Shown one piece after another: positions 23,511 to 33,562 of a stretch of 43,784 bases of DNA (its first letter is position 1; each line of letters starts with the position of its first letter). The stretch is from contig JAGVYF010000032.1 of NCBI GenBank assembly GCA_018303425.1, positions 1 to 43,784 of the forward strand, in the 5' to 3' direction. This DNA comes from Candidatus Woesearchaeota archaeon. GTDB lineage: Archaea; Nanobdellota; Nanobdellia; Woesearchaeales; JAGVYF01. The notes beneath the pieces were generated by a model. That model searched no databases. It saw nothing but the letters and a program-made list of their open reading frames with translations, and was not told the DNA's origin. The translations under genes and the position numbers were made by a program.

Positions 23511-24328
23511 TCTTGCATATTAACACATTTTTTACAAATATCTAACTTAAATTTTCCGTCTTGAAGCTCTTTTCGTAATTTAATAAAGTTAGGCTTTTTC
23601 CAAACTTCATTTATTTTTTCAGTTGTAAGGTTGCCGAATTTAACAGAACTAAAAAAATCATTACAACAAAGAATTACGTTTCCTTGAAAATCAATAATTA
23701 AAGAAGTAGCTGGAAAATTGCATTTATTCATATATTCAGTTTTAATTTTGTCAATCAAGCCTCCTCTATTTGATAAAGTGGTATCGGGAGTAAATTTTCT
23801 CAGGGTAACCTTTTTCTTTTCCGCGGCACTTAAAGAATTTAACATTTTTTTCAAGGTTTCAGAGTCAGGACCTACATGCCGGGTGATTAAAAAAGCATCA
23901 ACGCCTTTAGATAATAATAAATCAAACATTTCTTTTGTCAAAAAATCACCATTTGTAAAAACAACAATATATGCGGAGGGCAATTTTTGTCGAGTATACC
24001 CTAATAAATCAGGTAAACGTTTATCTCCTAAAGGTTCGCCATAAAAATGCGGTGAAACTCTGCCATTGTAGTTTAACTCTGCTAATTCATCAATTATTTT
24101 TTTATACAAAGACTCTTCCATATATTGATCCCCGCGGTCATATTTTGAATTTGGGCAATAGAAACATTTGCGGTTGCATTTAGTTAATGTTTCAATTTCA
24201 ACTGCTCTAAAAAAATCAGTTGTCCCATGTTTAACATAATTGTTTAGGAGATAATATAGTTTAGAAAAATGATGCTTGATTTTTTTAGGAATAATCTTCT
24301 TTCCTATTAAAAATAACTTCACTGTCAT
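23507..24328 (-). CDS. radical-SAM protein with SPASM-like C-terminus
   Basis: 273 residues. The 4Fe-4S motif is Cys51-x3-Cys55-x2-Cys58 (TKCNRKCFYCPN). The C-terminal part has further Cys residues (CNFPATS, VILCCND, ICKKC), as in SPASM/twitch proteins that hold extra clusters. The promoter faces the AglB operon. Such proteins in glycan loci may modify sugars or peptides; the reaction cannot be deduced. It does not carry the B12 domain found in the other three radical-SAM genes here. Confidence 0.85.
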   Translation of the reverse strand: MTVKLFLIGKKIIPKKIKHHFSKLYYLLNNYVKHGTTDFFRAVEIETLTKCNRKCFYCPNSKYDRGDQYMEESLYKKIIDELAELNYNGRVSPHFYGEPLGDKRLPDLLGYTRQKLPSAYIVVFTNGDFLTKEMFDLLLSKGVDAFLITRHVGPDSETLKKMLNSLSAAEKKKVTLRKFTPDTTLSNRGGLIDKIKTEYMNKCNFPATSLIIDFQGNVILCCNDFFSSVKFGNLTTEKINEVWKKPNFIKLRKELQDGKFKLDICKKCVNMQD

Positions 24329-24433
24329 ATGTTGAAAAAATCCTAATAACTATATAAATATGCTTACCTTCTTTGATTATAGATAGTGTGCTCTAATAAT
24401 CTTTATAAATCATGTTTAGATTAAAATTCTAAA

Positions 24434-25003
24434 ATGAAAAAAGAACCACTATTTTTTCTGAGAAAAAAGTTTATGGGGGGATTTATTGCAGTATTAATGA
24501 TTCTTAGTATTAGTGCAGTATTCACTTCAAACACTAATTCGGAAAAAGACCCCGTAGAGTTTAATGGTAAATGGTTTTATCCTTACAATTTGGGGTGGTT
24601 TACATATATAAATAATGTACAAACAGCATTTCCCTATTTACCTGATGAATTAACAAATATAAGTTCATTGCCATATGTATTCATAGACTCGCCAAAAGTT
24701 TATATTATAACCGATCCGAATGAAAAAAACATAACATTTGATTTGCTAAAACAACGATTGGTATATTTCCTAAATCAAAAAGGGATTACTTCGGTACCGG
24801 CATGCAGTCAAGAAGAGGGTTGTCCAGATTCATTACCCATAAAAGACTGTAAAGACATCAATGTAGCAGGGATATTTTTAAAAAGTGGAGTTCAATCTAG
24901 AGTATACAAAGATTACATGTGTTATGTTATTGAAGGGGACACAAGTCTCAATCTGAATAAAGCAACTGAAAAATTAATTTACCTATTATTAGGGGTAATA
25001 TAA
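24434..25003 (+). CDS. membrane-anchored protein encoded directly before AglB
   Basis: 189 residues. After a basic start, one transmembrane segment (about 14-32) is followed by an outer domain with four Cys residues (ACSQEEGCPD, IKDCKD, DYMCYV), suggesting disulfides. The stop codon is directly followed by the AglB ATG, so the two are cotranscribed. No family is recognised; a subunit or helper of the oligosaccharyltransferase is a reasonable guess from context. Confidence 0.55.
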   Translation: MKKEPLFFLRKKFMGGFIAVLMILSISAVFTSNTNSEKDPVEFNGKWFYPYNLGWFTYINNVQTAFPYLPDELTNISSLPYVFIDSPKVYIITDPNEKNITFDLLKQRLVYFLNQKGITSVPACSQEEGCPDSLPIKDCKDINVAGIFLKSGVQSRVYKDYMCYVIEGDTSLNLNKATEKLIYLLLGVI

Positions 25004-27922
25004 ATGACAGAACCAACAAAAATCGAAAAAAATCCAGATACTAAAATTAATGAAAATATTGCTGAAATGTTAAATTGTGCTGAAGGGGTTAAACAAACTA
25101 TTTCAGATCATTCTTCAATTATGGAAAATAATTCGGAACCTGAAATTATTTCAAAAACAAAATTTCATAGCTTCTATAAAGGTGAAAATCTCAATGAGGA
25201 AGAAAATGCCGGAGAAAACAACGAACAGATAGCTATTGAGGAAAGGCAGAAAGAAATCTTAAATTTTATTAAACAACAAAAAAAAAAAATCCCTTATGCA
25301 ATTCTTGCAATAATCTTGTGGATTGCGTATCAAATAAGAGTTAGTAATATTCCTTTAATGAGAGATATAACAACACAAAGACTTATACCGATAGATCCGG
25401 ATGCATTCGTTTTTTTGAGATATGCAAAATATCTACTTGGGCATGGAACATTGCAATATTGGGACACTATGAGATATGTGCCTTATGGTTTTAATCCGCA
25501 AGAAAATTTACTTGGAACATCTTATGTTAGTGTAATTATATTTAAAATAATTAGCTTTTTTAATCCGGCATTCACAATTGACTCAGCGCACGTATATTAT
25601 CCTCCAATAGTATTTGTTTTTGGCATGATTTTTTTTTATCTGCTTGTTAAAAGATTATTTGATTTTAGAATATCATTATTGGCTACAACCACTTTAGCAT
25701 TCATTCCAATTTTTCTTTTCCGAACAATGGCGGGGGTTTCAGATAAAGAATCTGCCGGATTTCTATTTTATTTTTTAATATTGTATTTGTTTGTCAGATC
25801 CTGGCAAGAAACAAATACATTTAAAAGTATAATGTGGGGATTATTTTCGGGCTTGTCCACAGCGTTAATGGCATATACGTGGGGCGGGGTCAAATTTATT
25901 TATTTGACAATCGGGGGATTTATTTTAGTTGAAATATTTTTAAATAAATTTAAGGAAAAGGATTTTTATTCATATTCTGCATGGTTCAGCATGATGATTG
26001 GTTTTTCAATAATTCATCCTAATCTATTGGGGTTTAAAATATTGTTAACCTCTTTTACATCTGGTATCATAGTAATTGCATTTGGAGTTGGTTTGGTATA
26101 TCATTTCTTAATTAACAAAAATTTATTTAATCTTAAGAAAACTATAGAAAAAAAAACCATCCCAGGATTAGCATGTTTAATTATCACAGTATTTTTTGGA
26201 GTAATTATTTTATCCGGGTTATATGGTCCAGCTATAATTCCGCAAAAAGCCGAAAATATTTACACAGATCTAATCAATCCTTATGGTAAGGATCGGTGGC
26301 AATTAACAGTCGCAGAAAATCATCAGCCATTCCTAACAGACTGGGTTGGACAAATGGGCTGGTTTTATATATTATTATTTTTTATAGGGTCCGGTGTTTT
26401 ATTTTATGAATTGTTAAATCCTATTAAAACTAGCTTAAAAGAGTTAAAATTAAATTATATAAATCAATTTACATTAACAATCTTATATGGACTATTCATA
26501 TATTTCTTTGTATTTAGCAGATATAGCCAAAATTCAACGTATTTCAACGGTGTTAGCACAATTTCAAAGTTTGCGTATATTGGCTCAATTATAATATTTT
26601 CGCTTATATTATTTGGAATATATTTATATTCATATTACATAGATAAAAGAGTTTATGAAAATATAAAGTTAATTGATAAAAAATATATTCTTTTAATAAT
26701 TTGGTTTATAATCGCATTAGTCGGTGCAAGAGGAGCAATAAGATTGTTAATGGTGCTTGCGCCAATTACAGCAATAATTGCATCATATTTCATATTCAAA
26801 ATGGTAGATTATAGTTTGGCGTTAAAAGATAAGCGTTATAAATATGCGGCATTAGGATTAATTATATTATTGGTTGGCAGTCCCTATGCATTGGGTTCAA
26901 CATTAAGCGAAGGTTATTTAGTGAATTTTTATAAACAGATTTCTGGAAGCGCGCAATACAGTGGTCCAGGTTATGATAGGCAATGGCAAATTGCAGGACA
27001 ATGGGTTAGAGAAAATACACCAACTGATTCAGTATTTGCACACTGGTGGGATTATGGTTATTTTGTACAAACTGGATTTGAAAGGGCTACAATAACAGAT
27101 GGAGGTAACGCTCACGGTTATTGGAATTATCAAATAGGGAGACATGTTTTAACTGCTCAAAATGAAATTGAAGCATTAGAAGTATTATATGCGCATAATG
27201 CCACATATTTATTAATTATTAGCGATGAAATTGGAAAATATACCGCATATTCATCTATAGGTTCAGATAAAAACTACGATAGATATTCATGGATAACCAG
27301 TTTTAGGCTTGACCCGCAGAGAACACAAGAAACACGAGATCAGACAATACTATTTTACGGCGGTTCATATGTACTTGATGACGATTTTGTTTACGAAGGA
27401 CAAATATATCCTAGACAAGGTGCAGGAATTGGGGGGATATTTTTACCATTTGAAACAAGAGAAACATTTAACGAAAACAATGAAACTATCACAGTCCCAA
27501 ATTATAAACAACCGACTGCGGCATTATTTTTTAATAACCAAAGAAAAGATGTACCTATTGAATGTTTATATGTAAACGGAGTTAAAACAACCTGGGATAC
27601 GCCTGGATTAAAAGGTTGTTTTAGAATAGAACCTATAATTGAGAATAATCAAATGAACCCTATTGGCGCAGGTTTGTATGTGTCAGAAGAAGGAGTTCAT
27701 GCATTATGGACACAATTATTTTTATTCAATAAAGGAACTCCTAATTTTGAATTAGTATATGATGACAGCAATCAAATGCCTCTTGCGTTATATCAAGGCA
27801 GACAAATTGGGCCTTTAAAGATATGGAAAATTAATTACCCCAAAGACTTTAAAGTAAGTGAAGAAAAGCTTAAATTATATCAAGGATTTACTCATGAAAA
27901 TCCAGATTCACTCATAATTTAA
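25004..27922 (+). CDS. aglB: oligosaccharyltransferase STT3/AglB
   Basis: 972 residues. The first 95 form a charged cytoplasmic extension, followed by about 12-13 transmembrane helices and an outer C-terminal domain. The first loop has the metal-binding DPDAF (Asp131, Asp133), and the conserved WWDYG is at 681-685 with HWWDYGYF. It transfers a dolichol-linked glycan to Asn in N-x-S/T sites on the outside of the cell. The long acidic N-terminal extension is not usual in AglB. It starts immediately after the 189-residue gene, and a GT4 gene follows 14 nt later. Confidence 0.92.
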   Translation: MTEPTKIEKNPDTKINENIAEMLNCAEGVKQTISDHSSIMENNSEPEIISKTKFHSFYKGENLNEEENAGENNEQIAIEERQKEILNFIKQQKKKIPYAILAIILWIAYQIRVSNIPLMRDITTQRLIPIDPDAFVFLRYAKYLLGHGTLQYWDTMRYVPYGFNPQENLLGTSYVSVIIFKIISFFNPAFTIDSAHVYYPPIVFVFGMIFFYLLVKRLFDFRISLLATTTLAFIPIFLFRTMAGVSDKESAGFLFYFLILYLFVRSWQETNTFKSIMWGLFSGLSTALMAYTWGGVKFIYLTIGGFILVEIFLNKFKEKDFYSYSAWFSMMIGFSIIHPNLLGFKILLTSFTSGIIVIAFGVGLVYHFLINKNLFNLKKTIEKKTIPGLACLIITVFFGVIILSGLYGPAIIPQKAENIYTDLINPYGKDRWQLTVAENHQPFLTDWVGQMGWFYILLFFIGSGVLFYELLNPIKTSLKELKLNYINQFTLTILYGLFIYFFVFSRYSQNSTYFNGVSTISKFAYIGSIIIFSLILFGIYLYSYYIDKRVYENIKLIDKKYILLIIWFIIALVGARGAIRLLMVLAPITAIIASYFIFKMVDYSLALKDKRYKYAALGLIILLVGSPYALGSTLSEGYLVNFYKQISGSAQYSGPGYDRQWQIAGQWVRENTPTDSVFAHWWDYGYFVQTGFERATITDGGNAHGYWNYQIGRHVLTAQNEIEALEVLYAHNATYLLIISDEIGKYTAYSSIGSDKNYDRYSWITSFRLDPQRTQETRDQTILFYGGSYVLDDDFVYEGQIYPRQGAGIGGIFLPFETRETFNENNETITVPNYKQPTAALFFNNQRKDVPIECLYVNGVKTTWDTPGLKGCFRIEPIIENNQMNPIGAGLYVSEEGVHALWTQLFLFNKGTPNFELVYDDSNQMPLALYQGRQIGPLKIWKINYPKDFKVSEEKLKLYQGFTHENPDSLII

Positions 27923-27936
27923 ATTAAGTATACTAA

Positions 27937-29055
27937 ATGAAAATTTGCCTAAACCCCTATATTGAAGGCTCTGGTGTAGGAACTTACACTTTAGAACTTG
28001 CAAGATATCTCTCTAAGAATTCAGAACATGAGATAGTTGTAATTGGAGACAAAAAATTAGAAAATCCAGAGTATAACATCAAAGTATTTGAAAGCCCAAA
28101 ACAAAGGTCTTTTTTTTTTGAAATACCCCCTTTTTCTTGGTTTTATGGGCCATACCAAGACTATCTAATTTCTGAGCTGGTTAATAAGATTAAACCAGAT
28201 ATTTTCCATACGAGCGACCATTTGGCGTTTAATAGGGTTAAGTGCCCTACAATTAGTACGGGGTGGGATTATCCTAAGGGACTATTAGAATGTGTTAAAC
28301 TTGCCTTAAATTATGAAAAAAAATCTTTATTGCTTTATAGAATTATCCGGGAAATAGAAATGAGTATCAAGGATTGGCTTGCCATTAAAAAGGTTAAAAA
28401 AGTATTGTGTGTTACAAATCATGTTAAACAAAATATAGGAAATAAAGGAATTTTTCTTCCGCCAGGAATTAATATTCAAAAAAATAACGAAAAAAAGTTT
28501 GAAAGGCTTACTTTAACATTTATTGGGAGAAATCATATCTGGATAAAACGCAAAGGTTTAAAATATTTATTAGACGCGCTTAGTTTGATTGAAAAATATT
28601 GTAAAATCGATTATGATTTAGTATTAATTGGAAAAATCCCTTCGAAATTTAAAAAAGTTTTAGCAAATTATAAAACAATCCGGAGCCATATTAAGCTAAA
28701 AGGGCTTTTATCACGGGAGAATACATTAAATATAATTAAAAAATCACATTTACTTGTTGCGCCTTCATTATATGATGAATTTAATTTTGGAGTATTAGAA
28801 GCATTATCCTGCGGAATACCGGTTATCGCATCAAAGTATAATTATTCATTCCAAGACATGATCGGACATAATGAAACCGGAATATTGGTCAATATTTATG
28901 ATAAGAAACAATTTGCAAAAGAATTGTTTAACCTAATTCAAAACAAAACTAAATTAAACATATTAAGCAAAAATACAGTTAAAAGAGTTAAAGAAAAGTA
29001 TTCATGGGAAGTCCAGGTACCTAAAATTTTAGAAGTTTACGAACATTATCTCTAA
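27937..29055 (+). CDS. GT4-family glycosyltransferase
   Basis: 372 residues, GT-B fold. The N-terminus shows a GSGVGTYTLELARYL loop; the C-terminal domain has LTFIGRNH, LKGLLSRENTL and EFNFGVLEALSCGIPVIAS with the E-x7-E pattern that binds the nucleotide-sugar. It should transfer a sugar from a nucleotide-activated donor to a lipid-linked glycan. It is part of the aglB operon, and its 3' end overlaps the opposite radical-SAM gene by 35 nt. Confidence 0.85.
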   Translation: MKICLNPYIEGSGVGTYTLELARYLSKNSEHEIVVIGDKKLENPEYNIKVFESPKQRSFFFEIPPFSWFYGPYQDYLISELVNKIKPDIFHTSDHLAFNRVKCPTISTGWDYPKGLLECVKLALNYEKKSLLLYRIIREIEMSIKDWLAIKKVKKVLCVTNHVKQNIGNKGIFLPPGINIQKNNEKKFERLTLTFIGRNHIWIKRKGLKYLLDALSLIEKYCKIDYDLVLIGKIPSKFKKVLANYKTIRSHIKLKGLLSRENTLNIIKKSHLLVAPSLYDEFNFGVLEALSCGIPVIASKYNYSFQDMIGHNETGILVNIYDKKQFAKELFNLIQNKTKLNILSKNTVKRVKEKYSWEVQVPKILEVYEHYL

Positions 29056-30547
29056 TTTTTCGTTCTATTCCAATTGCTCCATAAAATCCAATTTGAAATC
29101 TTAATTTAGCTAAGATTGATTGAACCGCCATGTGATAACGTTTAGTTTTAAACAGAATAACGGGGTCATAAACCGCATATCTTGCATATGTAATAAACGC
29201 ATTAACAAACTTCCTATCGTAGACCCATGGTAATGAATCAAAACCATAACCGCCTTTTTCAATTGGATCAGATGATTTTTTAAAAGCTTCGCCCATTATT
29301 TCAGGCCACCCTCTTAAAGTTTTAGCTTCGGGAACACCAAACTTTTTAGCAATATCATACAACTCACACCCTGGATAAGGACGGTATAAGTGAGGACCCA
29401 AAAGAACAGATGAAGGGCATAATTTAATTATTTGTTTCATAATATCTAAAGTCATCATAATATCTTCTTTTGTTTCGCCGGGCAATCCAACAATAAACGA
29501 ATATACTGGTTTTATTCCATACTTATTACAAACTTCAGCAGATTTTAATATTTGTCCAGGTGTAATCCCTTTCCTTAAAAATTTTAACATTTTAGGTGAA
29601 CCTGATTCAGCGCCAAAACTTAGATTGACACAACCACAATCTTTTAATTTTTTCATAACTTCATCATCAACAATTCCAATTTCAAAAAAATCAACTCTGG
29701 CATTTGCAGCCCACTCAATTTTAATATTTTTTTCTATTAACGCATCACAAAACTCAATAATCCTTTTTTTTGTTAAAAAGAAGATTTCATCTCTGAAATT
29801 TATCCATTCAATACCGTAGATTTTTACAAGATTTTCAATTTCATCTACTACATTCCTTACTTCTTTAACGCGCCATTTACGATAACAATTTAAAGCGGTG
29901 TTTATACAAAATGTACACATGTAAGGACAGCCCCTGCTAGTTTGCACAGGCAACTGTTTAACTGGTATAGGATCAGACCAAGTGCCACCAATTAAAAACT
30001 GATTTAAATCATAAAATGACCAGTTCCAGGCAGGTAAATCATTAATCTCATGAAATTTCTTCTGGGGGTTAAATATTAATTCACCATTCTTTTTATACCC
30101 CAAACCATCAATATTTTCAAAATCTTCTCCTAATTCTAAAGCTTTCAATACATCTAAAAAAGACCAATCTCCTTCTCCCTGGATAACAAAATCCACTAAT
30201 GGATCATCTAACGTTTGTTTAGGAAATAAACTTGGATGATATCCCCCCCATACAAGCGGCATTTTAGGGTAATTTTGTTTAATTTTACTAGCAATTCTTA
30301 AAGCAGAATCAACTTGTGCCGTCATAACAGATAAACCCACACAAAGTGAATCTTTTATTTCTCTTTCTAAAACAGGCCAAAAATCTTTTCCTTGTTGAAG
30401 ATATTTCCGAGAATCAAAAATAACCGGTTCATAACCTTCTTGTTTAATATATGTTGCAATAGCCAAAAGACCCAGATGTGGTGGTAGCGGTTTAAGGTCC
30501 ATATCACTAGGCATCCATGTATTTATTAATACTATTTTTTTAGTCAT
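29021..30547 (-). CDS. B12-binding-domain radical-SAM protein
   Basis: 508 residues. An N-terminal cobalamin-binding-like Rossmann domain (1-160; HLGLLAIATYI, VWGGYHPSLFP) is followed by a radical-SAM barrel with Cys207-x3-Cys211-x2-Cys214 (SRGCPYMCTFC). A C-terminal helical region follows. Class B radical-SAM enzymes often methylate unactivated carbons or rearrange lipids and sugars; the typical DxHxxG cobalamin motif is not seen, so cobalamin use is uncertain. It overlaps the next minus-strand gene (GT4) by 4 nt, so they are one operon. Confidence 0.85.
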   Translation of the reverse strand: MTKKIVLINTWMPSDMDLKPLPPHLGLLAIATYIKQEGYEPVIFDSRKYLQQGKDFWPVLEREIKDSLCVGLSVMTAQVDSALRIASKIKQNYPKMPLVWGGYHPSLFPKQTLDDPLVDFVIQGEGDWSFLDVLKALELGEDFENIDGLGYKKNGELIFNPQKKFHEINDLPAWNWSFYDLNQFLIGGTWSDPIPVKQLPVQTSRGCPYMCTFCINTALNCYRKWRVKEVRNVVDEIENLVKIYGIEWINFRDEIFFLTKKRIIEFCDALIEKNIKIEWAANARVDFFEIGIVDDEVMKKLKDCGCVNLSFGAESGSPKMLKFLRKGITPGQILKSAEVCNKYGIKPVYSFIVGLPGETKEDIMMTLDIMKQIIKLCPSSVLLGPHLYRPYPGCELYDIAKKFGVPEAKTLRGWPEIMGEAFKKSSDPIEKGGYGFDSLPWVYDRKFVNAFITYARYAVYDPVILFKTKRYHMAVQSILAKLRFQIGFYGAIGIERKIRDNVRKLLKF

Positions 30548-31683
30548 AATTTTAAAACCTCATCATATATTGAGGTGAGTTTATCAGCAACCTTAGATGC
30601 AACTAAATTTTGTTTTGCAAATTCTTTTACATTCTTAGCCAATTTATTTCTTAATTTCCCATCATTTAATAATTTGTCCATAGCCAAAACAATATCATTC
30701 ATCCTCGGTTCAATCACTAAAGCATTAACATTATTACTTAAAAAATCTGAAGAACCGCCCCTTCCTCTAAAAGTAATTATAGGTTTTCCACAACAGGCCG
30801 CTTCTGCCCAACCTCTGCCAAAAGCTTCAAACCATAAACTTGGAAACACAAAAATATCAGAGGAGTAATAATATTTTTTAATATCATCAACAGAAACTTG
30901 ACCCAAAAATTTAATATTCGGATATTTATGTTGGATTAATTTAATATTTAAATTATTTTCTTTTCTAATATCTCCCGCTATTAGTAATTTGGTGTCATCT
31001 TGTTTAAGCTTAATAAATGCTTCAATCAAAACCCTTACGCCTTTAAATGGTTCACCGCCGCCCTGATAAAAAATTGTTTTTTTGTCAAAATGCAACCGTT
31101 TTTGGGGTTTAATCAGCATATCATCATCAATTGGCTGATTGCACACATAAATTTTATTCTTAACTCCATTAATACGTAATAATTTTTTTAAAGTTGGGCT
31201 AATTGCAATAATCCCATTAATATCATTAAGAAGTTTAATTCTTTGATTTCTGTTATAATATCTTAATGGATAAAAAAATAATGCTGATAATTTTTCATTC
31301 AGAGGCCTAACATTTTTTTCTTTAATTTGACAAACTAGTCCTTTAAAGAAACTACATTTAAAGCACGGAACCCCAAAATTAGAGTCATATTTGATATGGA
31401 CTCCAGTTTGGCACGTGATTAAATTATTAATTGTTGATAATAAAGGTATGTCTAATTTTTTAGAAATCGGATAAACTTTATCAAGATCTTTGATATTATG
31501 ATGTAAGATAATATCCGGTTTAGATTTTATTAACGCTTTTTCCATTTCAAGTATACTTTTAAAAAAGGTAACATGATGTCCGGCTTTATTTAGATATTTG
31601 AAAGTAGTTGAAGAACTATTTCCGCCTCCGCCCATTTGTGTGATATCTTGGGTTGAATAAAGATAGATATTAAGCCGTTTCAT
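30544..31683 (-). CDS. GT4-family glycosyltransferase
   Basis: 379 residues, GT-B fold, with QMGGGGNSSST near the N-terminus, IFYQGGGEPFKGVRVLIEAF, KFLGQVSVDDIK and SLWFEAFGRGWAEAACCGKP with its acidic residues. A middle segment with several Cys residues (ITCQTG, VPCFKCSFFKGLVCQIK) could hold a metal and is seen in some GT4 proteins. It is expected to add a sugar to the surface glycan. Confidence 0.83.
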   Translation of the reverse strand: MKRLNIYLYSTQDITQMGGGGNSSSTTFKYLNKAGHHVTFFKSILEMEKALIKSKPDIILHHNIKDLDKVYPISKKLDIPLLSTINNLITCQTGVHIKYDSNFGVPCFKCSFFKGLVCQIKEKNVRPLNEKLSALFFYPLRYYNRNQRIKLLNDINGIIAISPTLKKLLRINGVKNKIYVCNQPIDDDMLIKPQKRLHFDKKTIFYQGGGEPFKGVRVLIEAFIKLKQDDTKLLIAGDIRKENNLNIKLIQHKYPNIKFLGQVSVDDIKKYYYSSDIFVFPSLWFEAFGRGWAEAACCGKPIITFRGRGGSSDFLSNNVNALVIEPRMNDIVLAMDKLLNDGKLRNKLAKNVKEFAKQNLVASKVADKLTSIYDEVLKL

Positions 31684-31715
31684 GAGAGAATGGAATAGAT
31701 AGCCATTTAAAAAAG

Positions 31716-32534
31716 TTATGAATCACTAAAAGTAGTAACTTTACCCGTTTTTTGATATTTATCTGTACGGTCAAAAAATGCCTTAAGTCCGCCATAATAT
31801 TGATAGATTATATTAACGATTAAAAAGGGGGGATAAATTAAAGCATAGAAGAATACAACATATTCCATTCTATTAAAGATTGACATAAAAATGATAAAAA
31901 TATTCCTAAATGAAAGTTGAAACAAAAACATTAATTTACTTAAGTTAAAGAATATTCCCGTTAATAATCCAGGTTTTTTATTGTTTTTAGGTGCAGTATT
32001 AAAAAACAAGCGCCCTAATATCTCTTGTTGTTTATTTTTGTGATAACAATAATAATTATATGTCGCATAACGCAGATTTACAATTAAATCATATGATATC
32101 ATTGACATAAGCATAATAAAACCCATGCCCAAAATCCAAAAACTTTCTGTTTTAATAAAAGATCCGAATACAATACCAAATAAAATTGCGATCTCTCCTA
32201 AATGTCCGGCTAATGCATCCATATGGTGTCCCTCAATAGAAGACATTTTTTTAAATCTTGCAATTTCTCCATCAATACAATCAGCATACCACATTAAGAA
32301 AAATAAAAAACTACCATATAAACCGAATATATAATCTCCAGTAGCATAAAATATTCCAGCCATTACACCAAACACTAAACTCATTAATGTTATTTGCGTG
32401 GGGGTAATTTCTGGAATATGCAAAGATAACCAAGTACCATAAATAGAGATTTTTCTATAAGATCTGGAAAACCAATCTTCCATCTCATTTTTATAAATTA
32501 TTTTTTTTAATTTTTTAATTGAGGGAATATGCAT
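31716..32534 (-). CDS. CDP-alcohol phosphatidyltransferase family protein, last Asp missing
   Basis: 272 residues with about six transmembrane helices. The family motif is D-x2-DG-x2-AR-x8-G-x3-D-x3-D; here Asp85, Asp88-Gly89, Ala92-Arg93, Gly102 and Asp106 are present, but the final catalytic Asp is Gly110 with His111 next to it. The family transfers a phospho-alcohol from a CDP-alcohol to an acceptor (glycerolipid, inositol phosphate, or glycan). The missing base suggests altered chemistry, a His substitute or loss of activity. A cytidylyltransferase that could supply a CDP-alcohol is encoded 2.5 kb away (35078). Confidence 0.75.
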   Translation of the reverse strand: MHIPSIKKLKKIIYKNEMEDWFSRSYRKISIYGTWLSLHIPEITPTQITLMSLVFGVMAGIFYATGDYIFGLYGSFLFFLMWYADCIDGEIARFKKMSSIEGHHMDALAGHLGEIAILFGIVFGSFIKTESFWILGMGFIMLMSMISYDLIVNLRYATYNYYCYHKNKQQEILGRLFFNTAPKNNKKPGLLTGIFFNLSKLMFLFQLSFRNIFIIFMSIFNRMEYVVFFYALIYPPFLIVNIIYQYYGGLKAFFDRTDKYQKTGKVTTFSDS

Positions 32535-32624
32535 TTCTATAGAAAAATAAAGAGAGTTTATTAAGCTTATCGAATATTAAGTATATAAATCAACTATGAA
32601 ATATTAAAAAATAATGATAGATAC

Positions 32625-33392
32625 TTAAGCTTTTAATGAACGACATACAAAAAACACAGTATTTCTGCTCTTTAATTTTAAATCTTCGGGAGCAATAATA
32701 TTTCTCCACTCATAAATTACTAATTCAAAACCGGCGTGTGCAATTTGCTGTTTAATTTCAGATAATTTGGGTATATGAATGTATTGTCCATGCTTATATT
32801 TTTCCCTAGTGGCATTTTTCCAAAACTTATCTCCAAATTCAATCTCATTGGCAGGAAAACCAAATCGCTCTAAAATATACATTTTTATCCATTGCATTAT
32901 CCAATATGGAGTTCGTTTTCCTATTTCTCTTATGTGGGATGTGAAAATAAAATACCCTCCGGGTTTTAAAACCCTATATACTTCTTTCAATGCTTTTAAT
33001 CTGTCTTCTTTTCCGGGGATTTGATCCCATCCGTTAAACGAAAATAAAGCGCCATCAAAATTTTCATTTATGAATTCTAAATTTGTTACATTTCCGATAT
33101 TAAAGTCAGTCTTTGTCTTTAATTCTTCGGCGATTTTTTTTGCAGAGGTTATCATCGCAGGTGTTAAATCTATCCCTATTACTTTATAACCCATCCTTAT
33201 TAATGGGAAAGTCGTCCTGCCAGAACCGCAACCAACATCTAAAATTTTTGACCCTTTTTTAAAATACTTATTAAATAATTTTTCTTCTGACTGCCATAAC
33301 CCCTCTTTAGTCATTTCTCTATATGCCTCTTGAACTCCTGCACCTGAATATTCATCAATAACTATCTCTTGAATTAATTTTTTGCATTTCAT
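32625..33392 (-). CDS. class I SAM-dependent methyltransferase
   Basis: 255 residues. Motif I SKILDVGCGSGRTTFP, GIDLTPAMI, ALFSFNGWDQIPG and VYRVLKPGGYFIFTSH are all conserved. It stands alone, 90 nt upstream of the phosphatidyltransferase gene on the same strand, and may methylate the lipid or glycan product; the target is unknown. Confidence 0.85.
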   Translation of the reverse strand: MKCKKLIQEIVIDEYSGAGVQEAYREMTKEGLWQSEEKLFNKYFKKGSKILDVGCGSGRTTFPLIRMGYKVIGIDLTPAMITSAKKIAEELKTKTDFNIGNVTNLEFINENFDGALFSFNGWDQIPGKEDRLKALKEVYRVLKPGGYFIFTSHIREIGKRTPYWIMQWIKMYILERFGFPANEIEFGDKFWKNATREKYKHGQYIHIPKLSEIKQQIAHAGFELVIYEWRNIIAPEDLKLKSRNTVFFVCRSLKA

Positions 33393-33528
33393 ATAACCAT
33401 GATTTATCTGATATTTATAAAATTACCTAAAAAGTAATATAAGTTTGTCTCATATTATTTATTTGCGTATTGAGTTATTGCCCTAAACTTCATTGTAACT
33501 TAGAAAGTATCTCCTTGAGAATATATAA

Positions 33529-33538
33529 TTTTAAATAT
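33529..33538 (+). promoter_or_regulatory. TATA box that fixes the start of the radical-SAM gene at 33563
   Basis: TTTTAAATAT is centred about 29 nt before the ATG at 33563, which makes the further-upstream in-frame ATG at 33470 unlikely. Confidence 0.5.
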
Positions 33539-33562
33539 TATACTTTTTACTTAAAAATCAGT

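Noticed and set aside
27309-27575. 88-residue frame inside aglB
   Set aside because: Same-strand shadow of the conserved AglB outer domain, with no start signal.
33470-33562. Longer N-terminus of the radical-SAM protein from 33470
   Set aside because: The extra residues are atypical and the TATA box at 33529-33538 lies inside them; the start at 33563 fits better.
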